From: Hydractinia symbiolongicarpus
Lineage: Eukaryota; Cnidaria; Hydrozoa; Anthoathecata; Hydractiniidae
DNA: 64,000 bases
NCBI RefSeq assembly: GCF_029227915.1
Contig: NC_079878.1
Span: 21,973,501 to 22,037,500 of the forward strand
Direction: 5' to 3'
Shown: positions 36,120-45,769 of the stretch, one piece after another
How positions within the stretch are numbered: the first letter of the stretch is position 1
Layout of the letters: each line of letters opens with the position of its first letter
Program-made: the position numbers and the translations under genes
The notes under the pieces: model-generated
Databases searched by the model: none
What the model was told of the DNA's origin: nothing
What the model saw: only the letters and a program-made list of their open reading frames with translations

Positions 36120-36367
36120 GATGATACCACGCGCGACAGACTAACAGCACTGACAAAAGAAAAGAGTGCTCCAAATCGATTGTTTTGAATTTGTAAAATC
36201 ATTTGGGTTTTCCTCTATGAAAAGAAACATTCGATTTGCAATGCAATGAGCTCGCAATATCATTTGGATTTTCCTCCGAACAAAAACATTGGATTCGAAA
36301 TGCAAAGACGTCAGTATTTGCCTGATGCTAGCTTCTACCTCGACGTACTCAGAAAAGTTGTAGAAAA

Positions 36368-36919
36368 ATGACCGACGATATTACTCCATTACTACTTTTT
36401 GATTTAGAGATACCAATACCATTGGAAAAAGAATTTACTGTTCCTTGTTGCATCAGAGGTTATCATATTTACAGATGGAAGCAATGGAAAGCTGAAATAG
36501 GATCAATTTTAACGAGCGAACCAGAAGTGAGACCGGGTGCTTTGGTTGAAGATAAATATTCCATTGCTGTATTAGATAATGGACAAACAATTGGACATGT
36601 GCCTAAATTTCTCTCGCAACTGATATTCTTTTTTCTGCGAAAAGATTGCACATGGAATTGGTACATCGAGCATCAGACTGCATTTGACAATTTGAAGTCA
36701 CTGCTCTTGTCCAGTAATACACTGGCATATTTCAACCCAAATGCATACACAGAAGTAGTTATTGATGCTTCTCCAGTTGGTCTTGCAGCTGTTACCACAC
36801 AATGTCAACCTGATGGAACTCTAAGACCAATAAGTTACGCTAGCCGATCACTATCTTCCGTTGAAACACGATACCGTCATTCTTCTAATTTAATCCGTCC
36901 TCTAATTAGTACGAATTAA
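36368..36919 (+). pseudogene. Chimeric frame: HIRAN-like N-terminal half fused to Gypsy RNase H
   Basis: The first ~88 codons equal the start of the intact HIRAN-like gene at 39110. After ..SQLIFFFL the duplication junction at 36635 continues in the same frame into Gypsy pol (RKDCTWNWYIEH .. VETRY), then into the transposon end, to a stop at 36919. It is open for 183 codons but joins unrelated halves. It lacks the end of the HIRAN-like domain, so it should not work as such. Confidence 0.8.
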
Positions 36920-37096
36920 TTATTTTGGCAAAATGAAATAATTTATTTAACTCTAATTATTAGTACGAGTCCATAATTACTAATTTCAGATTTTCCTCTA
37001 ATTTAGTACGATAAAGGTCAAATTTTCTTTAAAACACGTAATTTTTTTTGTTTCAAACTTTCTTTTTTAAAAAAACATGAAAAATTTTAATCTAAT

Positions 37097-38861
37097 TTAC
37101 AAAGTAAATGGATCGTCTTCAGCATCGTCACTGTCTAGGATGGTTTTAGCTTTTTCCATGCATTTTGAATAAAATTCGCCACTTCGGACTTTCGAAGGAT
37201 CTGTGGTAGTTATTCCGCATACATCAAAGGATTTCATTGTCATATCCTTGTCATCTGAAATAATTTGGAATGCCTTTTCAACCCAATCCACCATGTCCTG
37301 TCTGGTTGGCGGAGGTAGCTTATAATCGCTAGGTGTAGGTGTGGGCATCTTCTCGACTGCTTTGTTGACATGCTCGACCCAACATTTTCGTAGAATTGCT
37401 TTAAATGGTTTGTTAATACATACATCCATTGGCTGACACTTTGAAGTACAACCGGCTGGGATCATTAAGGCATCTGATTTGTTTTCGTTCAGCTTACTCG
37501 CCACAGTGTCTGTCTTGTGAGCAGAAAAGGCATCATAGGTAAACAGGGAGTTTTCCAATCCGAGCTCTTTGTTGATTTTCTTCACATATTTGACCCATAT
37601 CTCATCCAGCCAAACAATCATGAGATCTTCATCCATCCATGCTTTCTCTTGAGTTTTTACGACAAACCCTTCAGAAACACGCAATTCTCCGATAGTTCTT
37701 TCAGTCTTCCCTTTAAAAATCAGCATCGGCGGTAGCAAAGTACCGTCAGCAGCAGCTGAAAGAACGATGGTGATATGTTTCTTGTCATTGCCTGACGTTC
37801 GAACAACACATTCTCTGCTACCGATCTTACAGATGCTCTTTGTTGGGACCATATCGAAAAAAGCTGGAGTTTCATCCATATTTCCCACCAATGATCTGGG
37901 ATATTTCCCAATTCTCATGAAACAACCGGCATCTGCATAAAACTTCGAAATCGATTCTTCCAATTGACGTGGAAGCTTTTGGCTCACTGATGTCCTGCTG
38001 TGCAGTGACAAACGATGTCGTTGAAAGAACTTCGCGACCCAGCCTCGGCTAGCATTAAAATCAGGATTGTGAGGTTGGACGACACCTTTTGCTTTCTCTT
38101 GTGACGCAAGAACAGACACTGGGACATGCAAATCTCTAAGTTCAAGAATCCATCGAATCAAATCATTCTCGACTTCCAACGGATATGTTATTTGTCGACC
38201 AGCTCCTGAACGACTCCCTTTATCACTCAACTTTACTGCTCTGCCTGGAGTTTTCACGATGTTTCGAAGAGTTGACTCGTGCACATGGAAAGCTTTGGCT
38301 GATTCGGTATAACTTTTCGTGCGTGCGTAGTGTTCTCGCATTTCGATTTTCGTTTTTTCAGTAAATCTCTTACGTGTTGTGTGTTCGTTTCCACCGACGA
38401 TATTGGCTCGTTGGTGTAGATAGAAATTACATATGATCGATTCGAAATGCTGAGATTGTTGCTTTAGATTGTTGAAGTCGTGATTTTTTTCTATCATTCG
38501 CTCGATCTGTTCACCTGTGCACGGTTTGGGTTGCCTACCAACAGGCTTCTTACTTGGAGGAGGCGCTATTTTTCCTGAAAATAATAATAGAAAGAATCCT
38601 TGAGCAAATAATAACTTAAACTCAAATGTATAGTATTTGAGAAAAAAAATCACCCCTATGAGTTATTCTGTCACTTTCATTTCAAAGTTGAAATCATAAT
38701 TTGAGTCACATTAAACTAAAGGTTTACTTACTGCCTAAATAAACCACGTCGTCATCTTTTGCAGTTCCAGGAGCAAAATAAGAGGATATTGTTGATTGAC
38801 GCTTTCGTTGGTTTTTAACGTTGCTTTGAAAATAGCCAAACAGTTTGGTTTGGGTTGACAT
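37097..38861 (-). CDS. pogo-type transposase, copy 2 (two exons)
   Basis: Exon 1 is 38861-38732 and exon 2 is 38574-37097, with the same structure as copy 1. Three of the four differences from copy 1 change residues: K to E in TIGxLRV (37687), Y to C (38520) and P to Q (38532). The last two alter the AT-hook-like segment to VGRQPKPC. The PIP boxes, helix-turn-helix and all three catalytic Asp are kept. The copies differ by only ~0.15 %, so the duplication is recent. This copy sits next to the intact HIRAN-like gene, 248 bp away head to head, so the two probably share a promoter region. Confidence 0.85.
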
Positions 38862-39109
38862 GATGATACCACGCGCGACAGACTAACAGCACTGACAAAA
38901 GAAAAGAGTGCTCCAAATCGATTGTTTTGAATTTGTAAAATCATTTGGGTTTTCCTCTATGAAAAGAAACATTCGATTTGCAATGCAATGAGCTCGCAAT
39001 ATCATTTGGATTTTCCTCCGAACAAAAACATTGGATTCGAAATGCAAAGACGTCAGTATTTGCCTGATGCTAGCTTCTACCTCGACGTACTCAGAAAAGT
39101 TGTAGAAAA
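38862..39109. promoter_or_regulatory. Shared upstream region of transposase and HIRAN-like genes
   Basis: The 248 bp between the two divergent ATGs hold two related units (CATTTGG-TTTTCCTC.., ATTCGATTTGCAATGCAATGAG / GGATTCGAAATGCAAAG), so this is the likely bidirectional promoter. No TATA box is clear. An identical copy lies at 36120-36367. Confidence 0.5.
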
Positions 39110-39643
39110 ATGACCGACGATATTACTCCATTACTACTTTTTGATTTAGAGATACCAATACCATTGGAAAAAGAATTTACTGTTCCTTGTTGCATCAGAG
39201 GTTATCATATTTACAGATGGAAGCAATGGAAAGCTGAAATAGGATCAATTTTAACGAGCGAACCAGAAGTGAGACCGGGTGCTTTGGTTGAAGATAAATA
39301 TTCCATTGCTGTATTAGATAATGGACAAACAATTGGACATGTGCCTAAATTTCTCTCGCAACTGATATTCTTTTTTCTTAAATACGAAGGCACGTTATCA
39401 ATAAAGGTAACAGGAGAGCGAAGATTCTCATTCGATCTTCCACAAGAAGGTATGGAGATACCAGCTGATTTTGTCTTCAAAACAGTCGATGCAAAACTTC
39501 ACAATCAAATGAGAGAGAAAGTTCTCAAGGAACTGGAAAACTTTGAAGGGAGAAGAAAAGTTGGTATAAATAAGAGTTTAAAAAAGAAAGAAAAAAAAAA
39601 GAAAAAGTACCAAAAAGTGTGTTTTCAATTTTTCAACCCCTAA
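39110..39643 (+). CDS. HIRAN-like accessory protein of the pogo-type element
   Basis: Single-exon frame of 177 residues, ATG preceded by AAAA, divergent from transposase copy 2. Residues ~20-110 read CCIRGYHIYRWKQW .. VEDKYSIAVLDNGQTIGHVP .. FFFLKYEGTLSIKVTGERR. This has the G-Y-H-x-Y, D-(R/K)-Y-x-(I/V)-A-V and (I/V)-G-H-(V/I)-P pattern I associate with HIRAN-like proteins seen in animal transposon-rich genomes. HIRAN domains (as in HLTF and Rad5) bind single-stranded 3' DNA ends. The tail is Lys-rich (KKKEKKKKK), as in DNA-binding proteins. The position inside the terminal repeats shows that it belongs to the transposon. A role in handling transposon ends or replication forks is inference. 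The HIRAN call needs a profile search. Confidence 0.6.
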   Translation: MTDDITPLLLFDLEIPIPLEKEFTVPCCIRGYHIYRWKQWKAEIGSILTSEPEVRPGALVEDKYSIAVLDNGQTIGHVPKFLSQLIFFFLKYEGTLSIKVTGERRFSFDLPQEGMEIPADFVFKTVDAKLHNQMREKVLKELENFEGRRKVGINKSLKKKEKKKKKYQKVCFQFFNP

Positions 39644-39738
39644 TTTAATACGATTTGATTCCTATTTTACTCTAATTATTAGTACGACAATTAACTTCAA
39701 TTTCCAAGGTATTTTATTTCCTCTTATTATTAGTACGA
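39637..39738 (+). repeat. Subterminal motif repeats, right end
   Basis: Three copies at 39637-39653 (CCCCTAATTTAATACGA), 39670-39687 and 39721-39738. They have the same orientation as the left-end copies, not inverted. Confidence 0.7.
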
Positions 39739-39791
39739 CTCCTTCAAAATAATTATTTTTACCGGAGGATTAAATTAGAAGAATGACGGTA

Positions 39792-41030
39792 CAGTCAAAT
39801 TGAACGAAAAACCCTTGCTATTTTATTTGCCATAGAACGCTTTCGCATGTACTTATATGGTATAAAATTCACAGTGAAGACCGACCATAAGACCACCGCA
39901 AATTGAACGCTGGGTCATGAAATTGATACCCTACAATTATAATGTTGAACACCAGCCAGGTCAACACAATAGTGCTGATTTCTTATCACGTTCAAATCCA
40001 TTGCCCACCACCGATAAATGCCATCTTCTAGCGAAAGAGTATGTAGGTTATGTACATAATTCACAATCTCGCAGTCACACGGTACCGAATTGCTCTTGAA
40101 CAAAACAAAGACCCCAAAATACATGCTGTTAAACTTGAAGTCGAATCAGAGCACTTCATCAAAACCGATCTTACGCAAAATTTCTATCCTGTACGTAACC
40201 AGCTTACTATTTTCAAAGACGTCCTAATGATCAATAAAAAGATTATCATACCGTCTTCGCTCCAAAAAGAAATTCTACTAGTAGCAATTGAAGGACACCA
40301 AGGAATAGTGCGTACGAAACAACGTCTTCGCACTAAAGTCTGGTGGCCATTTATGAATGTAGCTGTTGATGAATTTGTCAGTTCCTGCCATGGTTGTAAA
40401 GTCACAGCTGACCCCGAAAGGAAAACACCTGTCATAATGACATAAATTTCCGATGCTTCATGGCTTCCCATTGGTGTGACTTGTGTGGTCATTTTTCAAC
40501 AGGTGAGAATTAATTGGACTGTGTTGACTACTACAGTAGATATCCTGAAGTTGAGATAATTTACAAAACTAATGCAACCAACATAACACAGAAGCTCCGT
40601 AAATTATTCTGTCGTTATGGTGCTCCTCTTTGTGGACCATAATCACCGATAATGGTCCACAAATTCGAAAAAACAAGTATTTAAATCTCTTATGAAAGAG
40701 TTTGGAGTTAAGCACTGCAAAGTAACTCCATACCATCCCGAAGCAAATGTTGAGGTTGAACAGTTTAACCGCACCTGGAAGAAAACTATTCAAGCTGCCA
40801 TTGCCGATGGCAAAAACTGGCACACTGTGCTTGAAAATTTTCTGTTAGCATATCGAACAACACCGCATGCTACTACTGGTATCGCACCTTTTGAATTGAT
40901 GTTTGGACGCATGAGTCGGGCGCTGATACAACAACAGACGAGGAATCGGATGATCAAACCATACCATACCAAGAATCTGATTCGGAGGAAGATCTTTTTA
41001 TTCCGGAACCAAAGAACAAACATTTAAGAT
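39792..41030 (+). pseudogene. Gypsy pol, right part (RNase H end and integrase)
   Basis: The frame resumes after the insertion with SQIERKTLAILFAIERF, then TVKTDHKTT (RNase H) and VEHQPGQHNSADFLSR. The integrase zinc-binding region follows (HQGIVRTKQRLRTKVWWPF, CHGC). The catalytic core is frameshifted between 40450 and 40690 (TDNGPQ-like bases near 40650). Its end is readable: KVTPYHPEANVEVEQFNRTW and AYRTTPHATTGIAPFELMFG. Stops near 39908 and 40445 confirm it is dead. Confidence 0.85.
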
Positions 41031-41185
41031 GAACTAAACATTTACAAACTATATTTATTGAAAACATCCTGTTCAACAAGTTAGAACTTCTTCCTTTTTC
41101 ACCATAGTCATAAGAAAAAGTTTTCGTATTTTTCTTGTGGCTATATACTTTTATTTACTTAGTTTATTTAGTGGTAGGGGAGAGA

Positions 41186-41347
41186 TGTGATGTCCGTTCG
41201 TTCCGCTGGAAAATCATATCTCCGTCCATATCCACTTTCCTCTGACTATTTTGTAAGGCTAAGAGTTATAGCTGGAAATATACAATATGGCGGATACCAT
41301 AGCATAAAGCTGTGTTGTTTACTGATAAATACTGTACGTTCTTTACA
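41186..41347 (+). repeat. 3' LTR of Ty3/Gypsy element
   Basis: TGTGATGTCC...TTCTTTACA, 162 bp, matching 31655-31803 with a ~12-bp extra segment (near 41266). It is preceded by a purine-rich tract. Confidence 0.85.
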
Positions 41348-42879
41348 TTTACTTGTAAAATGCATAGCCTGAGAGCACAGCAAGCCTGTAATATTTTTTG
41401 TCTTTAACGGGCAATTGTACTTTATACTGCAACAGTAAGTCCGAATTTTTACCCTAGTGTATCTGATCTAAAATTTAAAACTTCAAAAGAAACAAAAAAC
41501 TATTTTATTCTTATGTGAAAATGCCATGTTCGATTTTGGTACATTCTGAATAAATTCAAAATTGACATTCGATCGTTGCAAAAAAATCAATAAAATCATC
41601 GCATTTACTACTTCGTTTGTTCTTAAGGTAACCTAAGGAAAAGCCAACGGGTTAACCTGTCAGACCAAATAAAAACCGTGCATCTTCCTCTTTTAGCACC
41701 TTGACTTTGTCAACAAAAACAATGGGTTCTAAAAAAAGAATATAAACCTAAAAACCGAGTAAATCATATTCTCTTACGTTCTAATTACGAAAATAGTTAG
41801 CAATCCAAAGTCGCTGCTTTCTCACCCGTGTGTTGCAAGATTATACTCCTACAATATGTTACTTCAAAAAGTTCTATTATATACTACGCACATTGGCACA
41901 CGAGGTATTTCAATAGGATTTTATTTGGTTGTTTACCTCAATAACTCCGAATTGAAAAAAAGGTAATACAATTATATATCTAAGTTGTGGGAGAGAAAAT
42001 GCTCTTCTGCCAACTTAATGACATTTAATCGATGATTTCTTTCATCATTTTTTTAAAAGACCCAAAAATTTCTAAAAAGTTCCAGCCAGTGGTATGGGAC
42101 GTCTATTTTTAAAGGAACCAGTCCATCTTTTTCGATTTTTTTGATATAACAATGATTTTCGTCGTTAAAGTTCAGTATTTAAGCACTTTTCTACTAACTC
42201 GTATTCACGCCCAGGGTATTAAAGTTTTTCTAAAGTAACGTCTAAGCTTGCCCTACAGTTTTTTTTTATATATTTCTTCTTTTCTAAGCCAAAAATGCAC
42301 TTAAATAAACGCTAATCTAATTATAAGAGCGCATCATTTTGTAATTCTTTTGGCAAATTCGCGCCTCAATACAAGGCTAAATTATGGCTTTAAATATCGA
42401 TATAATTAAAGTACGGCGACGCAGCAACTTTTTCTTTGTTTAAATGAGTTAATATGTCAATTAATAGCCACCGAACGCCCGAGGACCTGTCTTACATTTG
42501 CCGATACAAATAATCACCACCGTCGAGAATCTACAAAATTGTGCGCGATATAATAAATGTTCGAGAAAGCGAAAAAACTATATCGCATTTGTTTTTTGTA
42601 GCTCGAGACTTTATGCGTGGTTAATACTGTTATAAGCAAATGAAAGGACAATAGCTATTATTATAGAAAATAGTTGTATTTTGTTTGTGTCTGTCCGCAA
42701 GAAAAACATTGTCAGGGTGACCACTAATAAAATAAGAACAAAAGTAAGGATATTAAAGAGACATGTTGCTGTGAACGAGATTGAAGAAATAAAAAAATAA
42801 GGATAATTAAGGAGAAAACCAAAACAAATGTGTTAAAAATAGCACCGATTTCTTCAAAAAACTTTAATTTCAAGGATAC
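41348..42879. other. Intergenic, no gene seen
   Basis: AT-rich spacer without coding pattern. Confidence 0.5.
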
Positions 42880-43720
42880 CAGGTTGTCTTAAGTTCTGGT
42901 AACTAGGTGGTCAAAGCTTGTGTTTTGGCCTGTACCGGGTTGTTTAACTCTTTGGTAAAATTTCCAGTAGTCAATCACAATTACCACTTTTGACCAAACT
43001 TCCCTTGCTTTCTTCGCTACACTTTGATTCTCGCCCAACGAGTTCCACAAAACATGTAGGGAATATCTGATCTTGTTAATTCAGTCATTTTTCATACTCA
43101 CTTGCTCTTGAGGGAATTTCATGGAAAATTTAAAACATTGATGGCATAAACTTTTTTAAGTTCCATTCAGTAGCTTTTGCGCCAGTTTTCAAGGTTCCGT
43201 TAATTGTATGTACCACAGGTACCAAGATCAACTAGCACACCTCAAATTCATTTATTTTGGCGCTCTTCGTTGCGCATTGACAAAAATGATTTGATTTGGT
43301 CCTTCAAGGGTAACTTGTATCATTTTTTCACTACTTAAACCACTCACACAGAACTTAAACATTTTAAGAATATCTACTGCTGCAGCTTTTCCCATAAATC
43401 CCGAACTATAATATTGAGTGCATACCATGTTGATTTTATTATTCCAAAACCTAATATATTATAGGACTCGTCAAATAAGCAAACAAAGTGACCCAATTCA
43501 CTTACACTTGCACGTAAAATGTTTTTGAAAAAAGAGCAACACCATGTGTGATAATATAGCTTCACTTTGTTGGACCACATGAGAAGTCTTCAGCCATTTT
43601 ACTATCAGGAAACATGAAAAAAAATGATCTGACTTGTTATCACTCGATCTAAAGGAGTATTTGCTTTGAACAATGTCAAGGCAAAAAATCAATATTGCTT
43701 GAACAAGCATCCTTTTAAAG
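42880..43720 (-). pseudogene. hAT-type transposase relic
   Basis: Minus-strand pieces line up with a hAT family common in cnidarians. They are YSFRSSDNKSDHFFSCF (about 43650), a LGHFVCLFDESYN block (about 43470) in the place of the usual F-x-x-x-F-D-E-S-x-N segment, and VHTINGTLKTGAKATEWNLK (43150-43212) in the place of HTVHGAFKTG. It has many stops and shifts and no open frame over 70 codons. The assignment rests on these three ordered blocks. Confidence 0.5.
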
Positions 43721-44294
43721 CATATTCACAATGTTTGATTGCTTTGTTGTTAAAGCAGCAGATTCTGTCTGCTCATGGTTGGCATAGTTTCCTTTCGAGT
43801 AAGGGTAATGTTAGAATCCTTTTAAGGTAAATGCTCAATGTGTTTTATACCAGAAACTTTGCATTTTTAAGTCTAATTGTCTTTGTCTTTCTCTATCCAC
43901 GTTGGATTATTTATTAACAGTTAACCAACTAACCGAATGTCTTGGAATTTACAATTATATTTAGAAAATATAAGATTTTCGGGTAACAGAGAAATATGTC
44001 TTATTTTACTGGTGATGAACAATCCATGAACACATTTCCAAAAAATTATGGTCAGAAAAATAAGAAATAAGGAGATTAAAGAGAATAGCTAAAATTTCAA
44101 TTTTTTTAAGTATATTTAAAGACCAGTCTCTGTAATAATAGCTGTCGTTTGCTTCTTCGAAATGGTTGCTTTGATTTTAATACCCAATTGTGTAATTTTA
44201 AAAAAGCACATAATACTAATGTTGGAAATATGAATGATGGCAAAAATCTATGGACTGGTGTACCTGTGGATTCGTCCAAAACCTAACGACTAAG

Positions 44295-44402
44295 TCTATA
44301 TTATTAATAGCCCTATTCTTTCTGTATGAAAAAAAATTGTGCTACAAGCACACAAATAGCGTAATATATAATCCGTGGATTATTTCACGGAATATGGACT
44401 AA
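44295..44402 (+). mobile_element. Non-autonomous Helitron-type mini-element
   Basis: It starts TCTATATTATTAATAGCC and ends with the hairpin CCGTGGATTATTTCACGG, then AATATGGA and CTAA, followed by T. It is 108 bp. Just before it, GTGGATTCGTCCA..CTAACGACTAA looks like the 3' end of a second copy. Confidence 0.6.
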
Positions 44403-45769
44403 TTATGTTATAGTGTCGTGTTAGAATTTTGTTAATAGTGTAACGCGTTAAAACAGGAATAATGACAAGCATGCCTATGTCTATTGTATTGGTATAGAAG
44501 CTGTTTACTATTTTTTAAATTCTTTTCATCAGGCTATGGTGTCTTCACAACTTAGTGTATTAAGAACGGAGACGCTTTGCTTATCTAGAAAGCACGTTTA
44601 GTTAGTGCGTTGGAAGCAGATAATCTTGCAAAGGAGTACGGAGAAAACATTTCATCCAGATGCCTTTTTTGTTTCTCTGACCAAAATAAATAGCTCTGCA
44701 TCAATGCAAAAAATCTAATAGACCTATTTCAATATCCATTTCCATTCCGCAAAATACACAGCTGGGAAAACGAGGTTAGTTTAGAGACAATTTTAATTTG
44801 TCAGCGAAGTGATGCACATATAGTTTGTTTACCTTTATTATTTCTCAAATTAACTTGTCAAATGGGCAAATTATTTTATATCCATTGGGCTTATTAAAAT
44901 TGCTGGTTTATATTTTTTAGATTTCTTTAAATGCTAACAGAATTGTAGATAAATACACCACTCACGATTTGTTTCAAGACACATGTTGTTTCAAGTCAGA
45001 TGTTGTTTCAATGCAATAACGTTTAACGGTACTACTTTTCCTGCCATATTTAGGTGTCATTGCTAAACGATTCTAGTTTTATGATAGATACTGATGTGCA
45101 TGTTGTTGATACAAACGAAAGTGCATTGGCAAAAACAACAACACTTTTTTCGACACTTTACCAATTTAATTTTATATTCTTAGCTTTATTGTTTATTATT
45201 ATAAATTTAAAACTTTTTTCATGTTTTTTTTATCTTTAGCTGACGAGCTAATGCTCAAAAAAATCCTACAGTCCGTGCTAAACTTTTTTATGGGTAGCAC
45301 AAATAGACATAATCCTGCTTGTCGTTTTTACACATAGACATACATTTTACATTATTCTTCTTTAGAGCATAAGCAGTACTTCACTTACTTCGTCAATTGA
45401 ACATAAATCTGCACGGACAACAGTGAAAAAGGTTCTGCATTAATTTATCGCATGTTATTGATAATAAGTATATAATTATTGTCATTTTTGTAGACAACTT
45501 TTCAGGGTTTTGGAAGGGTTGGTCTATCAACAAAAGTTTATAAGCGTCAAAACTTTAATCGATTTTTAGTATAGTTTCTATTCTACTGAAAAGGGTTGGA
45601 GTCCATTGCGTCTGCTGAAAATATATCAAACTATCTAATTATTATTTTAGTGGGTTTTGCGAAATGTGTTAAAAAACCCGGGTTTTTTTCACGAAACCCT
45701 ACAATTGTAGTATTTGCAAAGTACCGCTTATGTCAAAGTATTATTAGTTACTTTTTACTTTTTATAGCG
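44403..45769. other. Spacer; possible small exon
   Basis: Mostly AT-rich DNA. A 61-codon frame at 45054-45239 with a hydrophobic end follows an AG and could be an exon, but nothing supports it further. Confidence 0.35.

Larger units (their letters stand above)
33893..36634 (+). repeat. 2742-bp tandem duplication, unit 1
   Basis: It runs from inside Gypsy pol (CTGCGAAAAGATTGC) through the left transposon end and the transposase to the middle of the HIRAN-like frame (TTCTTTTTT). Unit 2 follows directly at 36635-39376. The junction has 2-bp microhomology (CT). I see only four differences, at 34448, 34945, 35778 and 35790. Confidence 0.9.
36635..39376 (+). repeat. 2742-bp tandem duplication, unit 2
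   Basis: Second copy of 33893-36634, including 239 bp of Gypsy pol, the left terminal inverted repeat and a full transposase gene. It could be a real duplication or an assembly artefact. The few fixed differences favour two real copies. Confidence 0.9.
34132..39789. mobile_element. pogo-type DNA transposon inserted at TA, containing a tandem duplication
   Basis: The ends are inverted repeats of about 23 bp beginning CCGTCATTCTTC. They are flanked by TA (34130-34131 and 39790-39791), the target duplication of the Tc1/mariner/pogo superfamily. Removing the insert and one TA restores the RNase H reading frame of the Gypsy host. The undamaged element would be about 2.9 kb with two divergent genes: a spliced transposase (minus) and a HIRAN-like protein (plus). 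Six copies of a motif close to CTCTAATTATTAGTACGA lie just inside the ends. The current 5658 bp results from a 2742-bp tandem duplication. Confidence 0.9.
31655..41347 (+). mobile_element. Ty3/Gypsy LTR retrotransposon, decayed, interrupted by a pogo-type element
   Basis: Two short LTRs enclose gag, protease, RT, RNase H and integrase remnants in the usual Ty3/Gypsy order, with a polypurine tract (GGTAGGGGAGAGA, ending 41185) next to the 3' LTR. Without the 5.66-kb insertion the element would be about 4.0 kb, shorter than usual, mainly because gag is internally deleted. The bases flanking the LTRs (GGATT and TTTAC) do not form a target duplication, so one flank may be rearranged. Confidence 0.85.

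Noticed and set aside
35993-36202. 69-codon minus frame overlapping transposase exon 1
   Set aside because: It is the wrong frame of the spliced first exon; the other frame gives the PIP-box exon with a proper GTAAGT donor.
41348-42879. Continuation of the Gypsy element (env or third ORF)
   Set aside because: It lies outside the 3' LTR and has no coding pattern.
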